64,000 nucleotides of DNA, from NCBI GenBank assembly GCA_038243995.1, contig JBBRTV010000002.1, forward strand, positions 159,226 through 223,225, in the 5' to 3' direction. Of this stretch, positions 42,423 to 51,556 are shown one piece after another. The notes below the pieces were generated by a model, which did no database searches, was not told the DNA's origin, and saw only the letters and a program-made list of their open reading frames with translations. Position numbers and translations under genes: made by a program. The stretch is from Scleromatobacter sp038243995 (lineage in GTDB: Bacteria > Pseudomonadota > Gammaproteobacteria > Burkholderiales > Burkholderiaceae_C). Numbering within the stretch: the stretch's first letter is position 1; the number at the start of each line of letters is the position of its first letter.

Positions 42423-42489
42423 CGCTCCCCCTCGGGGGGCAGCGACCGGAGGGAGCGTGGGGACCGTCATCCCCAGCCTGGGGGCGGTC
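42423..42489. repeat. GC-rich double-hairpin repeat
   Basis: CGCTCCC at 42423-42429 pairs with GGGAGCG at 42451-42457. A second hairpin follows: GACCG at 42462-42466 and CCCCAG at 42471-42476 pair with CTGGGG at 42478-42483 and CGGTC at 42485-42489. It abuts the stop codon of the thioredoxin-like gene (minus strand). It may double as a terminator. Similar elements lie at 14665-14703 and 29946-30011. Confidence 0.5.
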
Positions 42490-42898
42490 ATATACCGGCG
42501 TGGGGCCGCAGGCGCCGTGGCAGCGCACGCGTATCGGCGTCCAGTGGGGTGACCGGCTCTGCGCGGGCCTCGTCGAGCGCGCGCTCGACGAGGCGCTGCA
42601 GCGTCTGCACGTGTGGCATCACCGGGCCGAAGAACAGCACGCGCTCGTCGCGCGCGAGGAGGATGGTCGGGAAGTCTTCGATGTCGAGGTCGCCGATCAG
42701 CTCGGACTCGTCTTCGATGTCGACCCAGACGAAGCGCAGCCGCGCGCGCGGGTGTTCGAAGCGGAGCGCGTCGCGCACGGCCACGAGCGTGTCGCGGTAG
42801 GCGTCGCACGTGCGGCACCATTGGGCGCAGAGACAGGCCACGAGCAGTTCGTCGGGGCCGGACAGGGAGGCGTCGAGGGGGGACGAAGTCTCGCTCAT
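42488..42898 (-). CDS. Thioredoxin-like protein
   Basis: A 136-residue thioredoxin-fold protein. The active site is CAQWCRTCDAYRDTL (CxxC as CRTC instead of CGPC) and the cis-proline loop is DIEDFPTILL. No signal peptide follows ATG 42898, so it is probably cytoplasmic. The altered CRTC dipeptide implies a redox potential or partner different from thioredoxin itself. It is convergent with nothing nearby and is followed, on the minus strand, by the sulfotransferase gene. Confidence 0.88.
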   Translation of the reverse strand: MSETSSPLDASLSGPDELLVACLCAQWCRTCDAYRDTLVAVRDALRFEHPRARLRFVWVDIEDESELIGDLDIEDFPTILLARDERVLFFGPVMPHVQTLQRLVERALDEARAEPVTPLDADTRALPRRLRPHAGI

Positions 42899-43122
42899 CG
42901 GCAGGAGTGTGCCTGCAAATCCGGAATGGAAAAGGGAGCGCAACACTGTCCCACTCCCTTCGCCGGCCAAGGCCCGTCAACCCTGGCCACCCGTCGCACC
43001 CCCATTTGCGTAGGGCGCAACGCCCGTTTCAGCGGTCCTATGGGCCGATGCAACGAAGCAAACGGCATGTGCTTGCATGGCGGCGCGGGTGCCCGCACCG
43101 CCGGCAACAGTGCAGGACAGGA

Positions 43123-43764
<642 letters not shown>

Positions 43765-43915
43765 CTGAATCTCCGGTGGATTGGTTTTTCACGACGTCGT
43801 CGCGGACGAAGACAACATCGAGTGAGAGCCGACGAGTCTAGCCACACGCCGTCGACCCGGCAACGACCGTCGTCGCATGACCTTCCCGGTCGGCCGCCAG
43901 GCCGCGGCCGGGCGC

Positions 43916-43935
43916 GGGCCGGGCCGGGCCGGGCC
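43916..43935. repeat. Tandem pentanucleotide repeat, four copies of GGGCC
   Basis: Four exact GGGCC copies lie in the 293-bp divergent region between the peroxiredoxin gene and yebC. A TAAAAT at 43977-43982 could be the -10 of yebC. Copy number may vary by slippage; untested. Confidence 0.55.
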
Positions 43936-44057
43936 TCGCGCAGCGTGAATCGGCGGCCCGGGCGCCCGTGGCCGGCTAAAATGCCTGTTTCCCCCAATTT
44001 CCACGCACCCGAGCCGCGTTCCGCGCTCGTGGCGCTTCGCATCCAGGAGCTTCTCTT

Positions 44058-44783
44058 ATGGCCGGGCACTCAAAATGGGCCAACATCCAGCATCGCAAGG
44101 GTCGTCAGGACGAGAAGCGCGGCAAGGAATGGACACGCGTGATCCGCGAGATCATGGTCGCGGCGCGCACCGGCGGCGGTGACCCGGGCATGAACCCGCG
44201 GCTGCGCCTGGCCATCGAGAAGGCGAAGGCGGTCAACCTGCCGGCCGACACGGTCAAGCGCAACATCGACAAGGCGACCGGCAACCTCGAAGGGGTCAGC
44301 TACGAGGAAATCCGCTACGAGGGCTACGGCATCGGCGGCGCGGCGGTGATCATCGACACCATGACGGACAACAAGGTGCGCACGGTCGCCGAGGTGCGCC
44401 ATGCGTTCTCGAAGTGGGGCGGCAACATGGGCACCGACGGCTCGGTCTCGTTCCAGTTCCGGCACGTCGGCCAGTTCGTCTTCGCGCCCGGCGCGTCGGA
44501 AGACAAGATCATGGAAGTCGCGCTCGAGGCCGGCGCCGAAGACGTCATCACGCACGACGACGGCTCGATCGAGGTGCTCTGCGGGCCGCACGATTTCGAG
44601 CAGGTGCAGAAGGCCCTCGAGGCCGCCGGCCTGAAGCCCGACGGCGCCGAGGTGACGATGCGCGCCGAGAACACCGTCGAGCTGGTCGGCGACGACAGCG
44701 CGCGCATGCAGAAACTGCTCGACGTGATCGAGGATCTCGACGACGTGCAGGACGTCTTCCACAACGCGGTGCTCGCCGAATGA
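44058..44783 (+). CDS. yebC: YebC/PmpR (TACO1) family protein
   Basis: A 241-residue protein starting MAGHSKWANIQHRKGRQDEK, the invariant opening of the family. Long described as a DNA-binding regulator, YebC is now also seen as a ribosome-associated factor that helps translate proline-rich stretches; both views are from family literature. The three domains are complete. Its stop overlaps the purD start, and it heads a conserved housekeeping run. Confidence 0.97.
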   Translation: MAGHSKWANIQHRKGRQDEKRGKEWTRVIREIMVAARTGGGDPGMNPRLRLAIEKAKAVNLPADTVKRNIDKATGNLEGVSYEEIRYEGYGIGGAAVIIDTMTDNKVRTVAEVRHAFSKWGGNMGTDGSVSFQFRHVGQFVFAPGASEDKIMEVALEAGAEDVITHDDGSIEVLCGPHDFEQVQKALEAAGLKPDGAEVTMRAENTVELVGDDSARMQKLLDVIEDLDDVQDVFHNAVLAE

Positions 44784-46078
44784 AGGTCCTCGTCATCGGC
44801 AGCGGCGGGCGCGAGCATGCGCTGGCCTGGAAGCTCGCCCAGAGCGACCGCGTGCAGCGCGTCTATGTGGCGCCCGGCAATGGTGGCACGGCGTCGGATC
44901 GCCGGCTGGTCAATATCGACATCACCGATCCGACCCTCCTGGCCGACTTCGCCGTCGCCGAGAAGATCGGCCTGACCGTGGTCGGGCCCGAAGGCCCGCT
45001 CGCGGCCGGCGTCGTCGACGTCTTCCGCGCGCGCAACCTGCGCATCTTCGGCCCCACCCGGGCCGCGGCGCAGCTCGAGAGTTCGAAGGCGTTCTCCAAA
45101 GACTTCATGAAGCGCCACGGCATTCCCACCGCGGCGTACGAGACCTTCACCGACCTGGCCGCCGCACATGCGTACGTCGACCGCATCGGCGCGCCGGTCG
45201 TCGTCAAGGCCGACGGCCTGGCGGCGGGCAAGGGCGTCGTCGTCGCCACCACGCTCGAGCAGGCGCACGCCGCCGTCGACTGGATGTTGGCGCCGGCGGG
45301 CGGGCTCGCGGTGCAGCACGTCGCAGACGCGTCGGGCCACGCCGTGCCGCGCGTCGTCATCGAGGAGTTCCTCGCCGGCGAAGAGGCCAGCTTCATCGTG
45401 ATGGTCGATGGCCGCAACGTGGTCGCGCTCGCCTCCAGCCAGGATCACAAGCGGCTCGCCGACGGCGACGCCGGGCCCAACACCGGCGGCATGGGCGCGT
45501 ACTCGCCCGCGCCCATCGTCACGCCCAACGTGCACGCGAAGGTGATGCACGAGATCATCCTGCCTACCGTCGAGGGCATGGCCCGGGACGGCATCGAGTT
45601 CACCGGCTTCCTGTACGCCGGCCTGATGATAGACGCGCAAGGCCGCCCCAAGACGCTCGAGTTCAACACCCGCATGGGCGACCCCGAGACGCAGCCGATC
45701 ATGATGCGGCTCAAGAGCGATCTCGCCGAGGTATTGCTGCACGCGACCGACGGCACCCTCGACCAGGTCGAGCTGCAATGGGACAGGCGCGTCGCGCTCG
45801 GCATCGTGATGGCCGCTGCCGGGTATCCGGAGACACCGCGCAAGGGCGACCGCATCGCCGGCATCCCGGCCGAGACCGACGACGCCATCGTCTTCCATGC
45901 CGGCACCGCGCTGGACGGCGACTTGCTCACCACCAGCGGCGGGCGCGTGCTCTGCGTTACGGCGCTGGGCGACTCGACGCGCGGCGCCCAGCAACGCGCC
46001 TACGAACTGTTGCGCCACGTGCATTTCGACGGCGAGCAGCATCGCACCGACATCGGACACCGTGCCATCAAGCGTTGA
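44780..46078 (+). CDS. purD: Phosphoribosylamine-glycine ligase
   Basis: A 432-residue ATP-grasp enzyme of de novo purine synthesis that joins glycine to phosphoribosylamine. It opens MKVLVIGSGGREHALAWKL and contains VVKADGLAAGKGVVVA, EEFLAGEEASFIVMVDG, QDHKRLADGDAGPNTGGMGA and EFNTRMGDPETQPI, all family signatures. Coupled by overlap to yebC and, at its end, to hemF. Confidence 0.98.
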   Translation: MKVLVIGSGGREHALAWKLAQSDRVQRVYVAPGNGGTASDRRLVNIDITDPTLLADFAVAEKIGLTVVGPEGPLAAGVVDVFRARNLRIFGPTRAAAQLESSKAFSKDFMKRHGIPTAAYETFTDLAAAHAYVDRIGAPVVVKADGLAAGKGVVVATTLEQAHAAVDWMLAPAGGLAVQHVADASGHAVPRVVIEEFLAGEEASFIVMVDGRNVVALASSQDHKRLADGDAGPNTGGMGAYSPAPIVTPNVHAKVMHEIILPTVEGMARDGIEFTGFLYAGLMIDAQGRPKTLEFNTRMGDPETQPIMMRLKSDLAEVLLHATDGTLDQVELQWDRRVALGIVMAAAGYPETPRKGDRIAGIPAETDDAIVFHAGTALDGDLLTTSGGRVLCVTALGDSTRGAQQRAYELLRHVHFDGEQHRTDIGHRAIKR

Positions 46079-47075
46079 TCCGACCGGCGGCGGGCGCGAC
46101 GCGCCGGCGCGGCCCACCGATGCACCCGCGCGTCGTGTCGCCACGCCGGCCGGCGCGGTGGTGGACGTCGCCCGCGTGCGCGACTACCTGCTCGGCCTGC
46201 AGGGGCGCATCGTCGCGGCGATGGAGGCCGCCGACGGCGGCGCCTTCCTCAGCGACGGCTGGGTGCGTCCGGCCGACGGCCGGCTGACCGGCGACGGCCT
46301 CACCCGCTTGATCGAGAACGGTGCGCTGATCGAACGCGGCGGCTGCAACTTCAGCCACGTCGCGGGCGGGTCGCTGCCCGCGTCGGCCACCGCATCCCGG
46401 CCGGAACTGGCCGGCGCGGCCTTCGAGGCACTCGGTGTCTCGCTCGTCTTCCATCCGCGCAACCCGTACGTCCCCACCGTGCACATGAACGTGCGCCTGT
46501 TCTGCGCGTTCCCGCTCGACGCCGAGCCGGTGTTCTGGTTCGGCGGCGGCATGGACCTGACCCCGTACTACGGCTTCGAGGACGACGCGCGCCATTTCCA
46601 TGCCACCTGTCGCGACGCGCTCGCGCCCTTCGGCGAGGGGCTGCACGCGCGCTTCAAGACGTGGTGCGACGAGTACTTCTTCCTCAAGCACCGCAACGAG
46701 CCCCGCGGCGTCGGCGGCATCTTTTTCGACGACTTCGCCGAACTCGGCTTCGACGACGGTTTCGCGCTGCTGCGCTCCGTCGGCGACGCCTTCCTGGACG
46801 CCTACCTGCCCATCGTCGAGCGCCGGCGCGCGCTCGCGTACGGCGAGCGCGAGCGCGACTTCCAGGCCTATCGGCGCGGCCGCTATGTCGAGTTCAACCT
46901 CGTCTGGGATCGCGGCACGCTGTTCGGCCTGCAGTCGGGCGGTCGCACCGAGGCGATCCTGATGTCGATGCCCCCGCTCGTCACCTGGCGCTATCGCTGG
47001 GCGCCGGAAGACGGCACGCCCGAGGCCGCCCTCTACACGGACTTCCTGCGTCCGCGCGACTGGATCCACTCCTGA
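46062..47075 (+). CDS. hemF: Aerobic coproporphyrinogen III oxidase
   Basis: Oxidative decarboxylation of coproporphyrinogen III in haem synthesis. Signatures are GGCNFSHVAGGSLPASAT, HMNVRLFCAF, FWFGGGMDLTPYYGFEDDA, HFHATCRDAL, FKTWCDEYFFLKHRNE and RYVEFNLVWDRGTLFGLQSG. The start appears to be GTG 46062 within the end of purD, giving a 337-residue protein with a short Arg/Ala/Pro-rich extension before VDVARVRDYLLGLQGRIV; a GTG at 46158 is an alternative. The 3' end overlaps nadD. Confidence 0.95.
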   Translation: MPSSVDPTGGGRDAPARPTDAPARRVATPAGAVVDVARVRDYLLGLQGRIVAAMEAADGGAFLSDGWVRPADGRLTGDGLTRLIENGALIERGGCNFSHVAGGSLPASATASRPELAGAAFEALGVSLVFHPRNPYVPTVHMNVRLFCAFPLDAEPVFWFGGGMDLTPYYGFEDDARHFHATCRDALAPFGEGLHARFKTWCDEYFFLKHRNEPRGVGGIFFDDFAELGFDDGFALLRSVGDAFLDAYLPIVERRRALAYGERERDFQAYRRGRYVEFNLVWDRGTLFGLQSGGRTEAILMSMPPLVTWRYRWAPEDGTPEAALYTDFLRPRDWIHS

Positions 47076-47689
47076 AAAACATCACGCGCTCCGTCGGACT
47101 CTTCGGCGGCAGCTTCGACCCGCCGCACCTCGCGCATCGCGCCCTGGCGGAGGCCGCGCTCGAGCAGATCCCGCTCGACGCGCTCGTCTGGGTGCCGGCC
47201 GGCCAGCCATGGCAGAAGCCCGAGCGCACGCTGGCCCCCGCGGCCGATCGGCTGGAGATGCTGCGCCTGGTGACCGCGTCCGAGCCCCGTTTCGAGGTCG
47301 ATCCGCGCGAGCTGTCGCGCGCCGGCCCCAGCTACACCGTCGACACGCTGCGCGAACTGCACGCGCAACAGCCCGGCACGCGCTGGTGGCTGATCCTCGG
47401 CCAGGATCAGTACGCGCGCCTCGATACATGGCACGACTGGCGCGAGATCCTCGCCCTGGCCGGCATCGCGGTCGCCGCGCGCGACGGCGCCTCCGTCCGC
47501 GCCGCGCCCGGGATTGCCGGTTGCCCGCATGCGCTGCGCATCGTCGAGATGCCCGCGCTTCCCCATTCGGCCACCACGGTGCGCACCCGCGCCGCCGCGG
47601 GGCTGGACGTCACGGCGCTGGTCGGCGCGCCGGTGGCGCGCTATATTGCCCACCACCATCTCTACCGAGTCGACCGGGCCAAGGCCTGA
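47072..47689 (+). CDS. nadD: Nicotinate-nucleotide adenylyltransferase
   Basis: Makes deamido-NAD from nicotinate mononucleotide and ATP. The catalytic motif GLFGGSFDPPHLAHRALAEA lies at the very N-terminus; SYTVDTLREL and the terminal HSATTVRTR complete the fold. No ATG, GTG or TTG exists in frame between the hemF region and this motif. The only plausible initiator is CTG at 47072, whose last bases overlap the hemF stop (CTGA), suggesting coupled re-initiation. The resulting protein has 205 residues, near the usual size. Confidence 0.93.
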   Translation: MKNITRSVGLFGGSFDPPHLAHRALAEAALEQIPLDALVWVPAGQPWQKPERTLAPAADRLEMLRLVTASEPRFEVDPRELSRAGPSYTVDTLRELHAQQPGTRWWLILGQDQYARLDTWHDWREILALAGIAVAARDGASVRAAPGIAGCPHALRIVEMPALPHSATTVRTRAAAGLDVTALVGAPVARYIAHHHLYRVDRAKA

Positions 47690-47728
47690 GCGCCAGACCC
47701 GGCAACACCGAGCACCCGAGAAGAATTA

Positions 47729-48640
47729 ATGGACATCCGCAAACTGCAACGCGCCATCGTCGATGGCCTCGAAGACGTCAAGGCCCAGAACATCCTGGTC
47801 TTCAATACCGAGCACCTGTCGCCCTTGTTCGAGCGCGTGATCGTCGCGTCCGGGCAGAGCAACCGGCAGACGAAGGCACTCGCGGCCAGCGTGCGCGATG
47901 CGGTGCGCGAAGGCGGCATGGCCGTGCTGCGCACCGAAGGCGAAGAAAACGGGGAGTGGATCATCGTCGACTGCGGCGCGGCCGTCGCGCACATCATGCA
48001 GCCGTCCATCCGCGACTACTACCGCCTCGAGGAGATCTGGGGCGGCAAGCCCGTCAAGATCAAGCTCGCCGAGTCGACCGGCGGGCTGGTCAAGGCCTCG
48101 GAACAATTCGATGACGAAGACGACGAGCCGGCAGCCAGGCCGCGCGCGAAGTCGGCCAAGGCCGCCAAGGCGAGCGACGAGACGCCGGCCAAGAAGGCGG
48201 CGCTGAAGACCACGGGCCCCAGGAAGCCCGCCCAGGCGACGCGCCCGCCGATCGGCAAGACGGCCGCCCGGGCCGCCGGCAAGGCCCCGGCGAAGAAGAC
48301 GCTCACCGCCCGCGAAGCCGCCGCCACGAAGCCGGCCGGTTCGCAGCGCGGCGTCGCCAAGCCGGCGCCGAAGACGGCCGCCGGCAAGGTCTCCGCCGCC
48401 CGTACCACGCGTGCCGGCTCCACGGCCGTGCGCGCGGGCGCCGCGCCCGCGAAGGCGGTCAAGGCGACCAACATCAAGAAGATCGTGGTACCGGCCAACA
48501 GCTCGCGCAATGCGGCCAACGCCGCCGCGAAGAAGGCGCCGGCCAAGACGGCGTCGCGCGGCGCGGCGACCCGCACGACCCCGCGCGGTCCGGCCACGAA
48601 GTCGGCCGCCGCCAAGAAGACGACGACCCGCCGCGGTTGA
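47729..48640 (+). CDS. rsfS: Ribosomal silencing factor RsfS with histone-like C-terminal tail
   Basis: Residues 1-115 are a standard RsfS domain that binds ribosomal protein L14 and blocks subunit joining in starvation: MDIRKLQRAIVDGLEDVKAQ, VASGQSNRQTKALA, WIIVDCGAAVAHIMQPSIRD and YYRLEEIWGGKPV. After an acidic patch (EQFDDEDDE) about 185 residues of Ala/Lys/Thr/Pro-rich low-complexity sequence follow, with KKA, KTA and RGAATRTT-like repeats reminiscent of histone H1-like bacterial proteins. Typical RsfS ends near residue 120, so the tail is a marked addition. AGAAG precedes the ATG. Confidence 0.94.
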   Translation: MDIRKLQRAIVDGLEDVKAQNILVFNTEHLSPLFERVIVASGQSNRQTKALAASVRDAVREGGMAVLRTEGEENGEWIIVDCGAAVAHIMQPSIRDYYRLEEIWGGKPVKIKLAESTGGLVKASEQFDDEDDEPAARPRAKSAKAAKASDETPAKKAALKTTGPRKPAQATRPPIGKTAARAAGKAPAKKTLTAREAAATKPAGSQRGVAKPAPKTAAGKVSAARTTRAGSTAVRAGAAPAKAVKATNIKKIVVPANSSRNAANAAAKKAPAKTASRGAATRTTPRGPATKSAAAKKTTTRRG

Positions 48641-48651
48641 GGCGCATTGCG

Positions 48652-48679
48652 ACGGCGACCCGCCTCGGCTGGTCGCCGT
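48652..48679 (+). terminator. Hairpin after rsfS
   Basis: ACGGCGACC at 48652-48660 is perfectly complementary to GGTCGCCGT at 48671-48679 with a 10-nt loop, 11 bp after the rsfS stop. The following bases are only mildly T-rich (TCGTTCGT), so it could be a weak terminator or an attenuating stem before rlmH. Confidence 0.4.
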
Positions 48680-48743
48680 TCGTTCGTCCGGAGATCGTCT
48701 GTCGTGAACACCGCACCCACGCCAACCTGAATGGAGACGGGCG

Positions 48744-49211
48744 ATGCGCCTGATCATCGCGTCCGTCGGACAGAAGCCACCGGCCTGGGCCGAGACCGCG
48801 TACGAGGAATTCGAGCGCCGTTTCCCGCCCGAGATGCGGCTCGAACTCAAGGCCGTCAAGGCCGAGCCGCGCGCCGGCAAGGCGCCCGCGCAGCTGATGC
48901 AGGCCGAGGCACGCCGGCTCGAATCGGCGCTGCCGCCGGGTGTACGGCGTGTCGTCCTCGACGAGCACGGCACGCGCTGGACGACGCGCGCACTTGCCGA
49001 TCGCCTCGAGTTCTGGCGCGGCGACGGCCGCGACGTGGCCTTCCTCATCGGCGGCCCCGACGGTCTCGATCCCGCGCTCAAGGCCACCGCCGACGAGACA
49101 GCGCGCCTGTCCGACCTGACGTTGCCGCACGCGTTCGTGCGCGTCCTGCTGGCCGAGGGCCTGTACCGGGCCTGGTCGCTGTCTGTCGGCCATCCCTATC
49201 ACCGCGAGTGA
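48744..49211 (+). CDS. rlmH: 23S rRNA (pseudouridine1915-N3)-methyltransferase
   Basis: A 155-residue SPOUT methyltransferase that modifies pseudouridine 1915 in helix 69. MRLIIASVGQKPPAWAETAY is the family start, FLIGGPDGLDP the SAM-binding knot, and RVLLAEGLYRAWSLSVGHPY the conserved C-terminus, with the catalytic HPYHRE. GGAGACGG lies before the ATG. Located between rsfS and maf as in most Betaproteobacteria. Confidence 0.97.
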   Translation: MRLIIASVGQKPPAWAETAYEEFERRFPPEMRLELKAVKAEPRAGKAPAQLMQAEARRLESALPPGVRRVVLDEHGTRWTTRALADRLEFWRGDGRDVAFLIGGPDGLDPALKATADETARLSDLTLPHAFVRVLLAEGLYRAWSLSVGHPYHRE

Positions 49212-49257
49212 GGGCGGCCGGCGCGCCGACCTCGATTCCTCCCGAAAGCCCGCATCC

Positions 49258-49884
49258 ATGGCCAGACCCTTGCACGACTTCGTCTACCTCGCCTCGCAGA
49301 GCCCGCGGCGACGCCAGCTGCTCGACCAGCTCGGGGTGCGCCACGCGCTGCTGCTGCCCGATGCCGACGAGGATGTCGAGGGCCTCGAAGCGCATGTCCC
49401 GGGCGAGACTCCGGCGGTCTATTGCGTGCGCGTGACCCAACGCAAGCTCGGGGCCGCGCTGAAGCGCCTGCGCAGGCGCGGATTGCCGCCGGCGCCCGTG
49501 CTGTGCGCCGACACGACGGTCGCGCTCGGCCAGCGGATCTTCGGCAAGCCGGCCGATGCCGCGGACGCCGCGGCCACGCTTGGCCGCCTGTCCGGGCGCA
49601 CGCATCGCGTGCTGACGGCGGTGGCCCTGGCGTCGGCCTCCGGGCGCGCGCGCGACGCGCGGCTCAGCGTGTCGACCGTACGCTTTTCGCCCTTGCCGGC
49701 CGCCGTGATCGAGGCCTACGTCGCCAGCGGCGAACCATTCGGCAAGGCCGGCGCCTATGCCATCCAGAGCCGCATCGCCGGCTGGATCGAGCGGATCACG
49801 GGGAGCTACTCCGGTATCATGGGTTTGCCGCTCCACGAGACAGCGCAACTGCTCCAGGCCGCGGGCGTGACGCTCCAAAAATAA
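49258..49884 (+). CDS. maf: Maf-family nucleotide pyrophosphatase
   Basis: A 208-residue house-cleaning pyrophosphatase active on non-canonical or pyrimidine NTPs. It has YLASQSPRRRQLLDQLGV, VLCADTTVALGQRIFGKPAD, LSGRTHRVLTAVAL and GKAGAYAIQSRIAGWIERIT. The TTVAL/QSRIA set suits the YhdE (dTTP/UTP) group. Very short spacing to rng (36 bp) implies cotranscription. Confidence 0.94.
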   Translation: MARPLHDFVYLASQSPRRRQLLDQLGVRHALLLPDADEDVEGLEAHVPGETPAVYCVRVTQRKLGAALKRLRRRGLPPAPVLCADTTVALGQRIFGKPADAADAAATLGRLSGRTHRVLTAVALASASGRARDARLSVSTVRFSPLPAAVIEAYVASGEPFGKAGAYAIQSRIAGWIERITGSYSGIMGLPLHETAQLLQAAGVTLQK

Positions 49885-49919
49885 CGCAGATACCGACGGG
49901 CCCGAGGTAGGCCGACACC

Positions 49920-51383
49920 ATGCACGACATCCTGGTCAACTGGTCACCTCAAGAGACGCGCGTCGCCGTGATCGAGAACGGCGCGATCCAGGAGTTGCAT
50001 CTCGAGCGCTCGCTCGAACGCGGGCTCGTCGGCAACGTCTACCTCGGCAAGGTGGTGCGCGTGCTGCCGGGCATGCAGTCCGCGTTCATCGACATCGGCC
50101 TCGAGCGCGCCGCCTTCCTGCACGTGGCGGATCTCCACGGCCACCCGTCCACCAAGGTCGAAGGCACGCCGGCCGCGATCGAGAAACTCGTCTTCGAGGG
50201 TCAGTCGCTCACGGTACAGGTCGTCAAGGATCCGATCGGCACCAAGGGCGCGCGGTTGACGACGCAGGTCAGCATCGCGGGCCGGCTGCTCGTCTTCCTG
50301 CCGCACGACAACCACATCGGCATTTCGCAACGCATCGGCTCGCACGAGCTGCGCGAGCAGTTGCGGGCCCGCATGCTCGCGCTCGCCGGGCGACCGGAGG
50401 AGGGCGGCGGCGGCTTCATCCTGCGCACCAACGCGGAAGAGGCGAGCGACCAGGAGCTCGGCGACGACATCGCCTACCTGCGCAAGACGTGGTCGCGCAT
50501 CCGCGAGCGCGCGCTGTCGCGGCCGGCGGGCTCGCTGCTCCACCAGGACCTGAGCCTTGCCGAACGCGTGCTGCGCGACATCGCGAGCGAGAGCACGCAG
50601 TCGATCCGCATCGACTCCAAGCTCCAGTACGACGCGCTGCGCGCCTTCGGCGACCTCTACGCGTCGACCTCCGTGGGCAAGCTCGAGCACTACCGCGGCG
50701 AGCGGCCGATCTTCGATCTCTTCGGCATCGAGGAAGAGATCGCGCGGGCCCTGGCGCGGCGCGTCGACCTCAAGAGCGGCGGCTACCTCATCATCGACCA
50801 GACCGAGGCGCTGACCACCATCGATGTCAACACCGGTGGTTTCGTCGGCGCGCGCAACTTCGACGAGACGATCTTCAAGACCAATCTCGAAGCCGCCGGT
50901 GCGATCGCCCGCCAGCTGCGCCTGCGCAACCTGGGCGGCATCATCATCGTCGACTTCATCGACATGACGCGCGAGGATCACCAGGGCTCCGTGCTGGGCG
51001 AATTCCGCAAACAGCTCAGCAAGGACCGCACGAAGGTGACGGTCAGCGGTTTCACGCAGCTCGGGCTGGTCGAGATGACGCGCAAGCGCACCCGCGAGTC
51101 GCTCGCCCACATGCTCTGCGAGCCGTGCCCCACCTGCGCCGGCCGCGGCCAGGTCAAGACCGCGCGCAGCGTCTGCTACGACGTGATGCGCGAGATCCTG
51201 CGCGAGGCGCGCCAGTTCAACCCCAAGGAATTCCGCGTCATCGCCAGCGCCAGCGTCGTCGAGATGCTCCTCGACGAGGAAAGCGGCCATCTCGGCGATC
51301 TCTCCGCCTTCATCGGCAAACCGATCTCGCTCAGCGCCGAGACGACGATGAATCCGGAGCAGTACGACATCGTGCTGATGTGA
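49920..51383 (+). CDS. rng: Ribonuclease G
   Basis: A 487-residue endoribonuclease of the RNase E/G family, maturing 16S rRNA 5' ends and decaying mRNA. It has the S1 domain (NVYLGKVVRVLPGMQSAFID), the catalytic core with GGYLIIDQTEALTTIDVNTG and IIIVDFIDM, and the Zn-link CEPCPTCAGRG. No RNase E-type C-terminal scaffold is present, so it is RNase G. Follows maf closely. Confidence 0.97.
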   Translation: MHDILVNWSPQETRVAVIENGAIQELHLERSLERGLVGNVYLGKVVRVLPGMQSAFIDIGLERAAFLHVADLHGHPSTKVEGTPAAIEKLVFEGQSLTVQVVKDPIGTKGARLTTQVSIAGRLLVFLPHDNHIGISQRIGSHELREQLRARMLALAGRPEEGGGGFILRTNAEEASDQELGDDIAYLRKTWSRIRERALSRPAGSLLHQDLSLAERVLRDIASESTQSIRIDSKLQYDALRAFGDLYASTSVGKLEHYRGERPIFDLFGIEEEIARALARRVDLKSGGYLIIDQTEALTTIDVNTGGFVGARNFDETIFKTNLEAAGAIARQLRLRNLGGIIIVDFIDMTREDHQGSVLGEFRKQLSKDRTKVTVSGFTQLGLVEMTRKRTRESLAHMLCEPCPTCAGRGQVKTARSVCYDVMREILREARQFNPKEFRVIASASVVEMLLDEESGHLGDLSAFIGKPISLSAETTMNPEQYDIVLM

Positions 51384-51556
51384 CGCGCCAGCAGGCGCGC
51401 GGCCTCTCCGGGCGGCGCATGCCGGTGCCGTTGCCGACGACTGACCAGGCGCCCCCGCGCGCGGTTCGCTTACGCTGGGCGTACCCTCAGTGCGACCGCA
51501 TTCATCTAAAGAGATCCGACCGGGCGCCGATAGATCAGCAAACCCAGTCAAATCAC

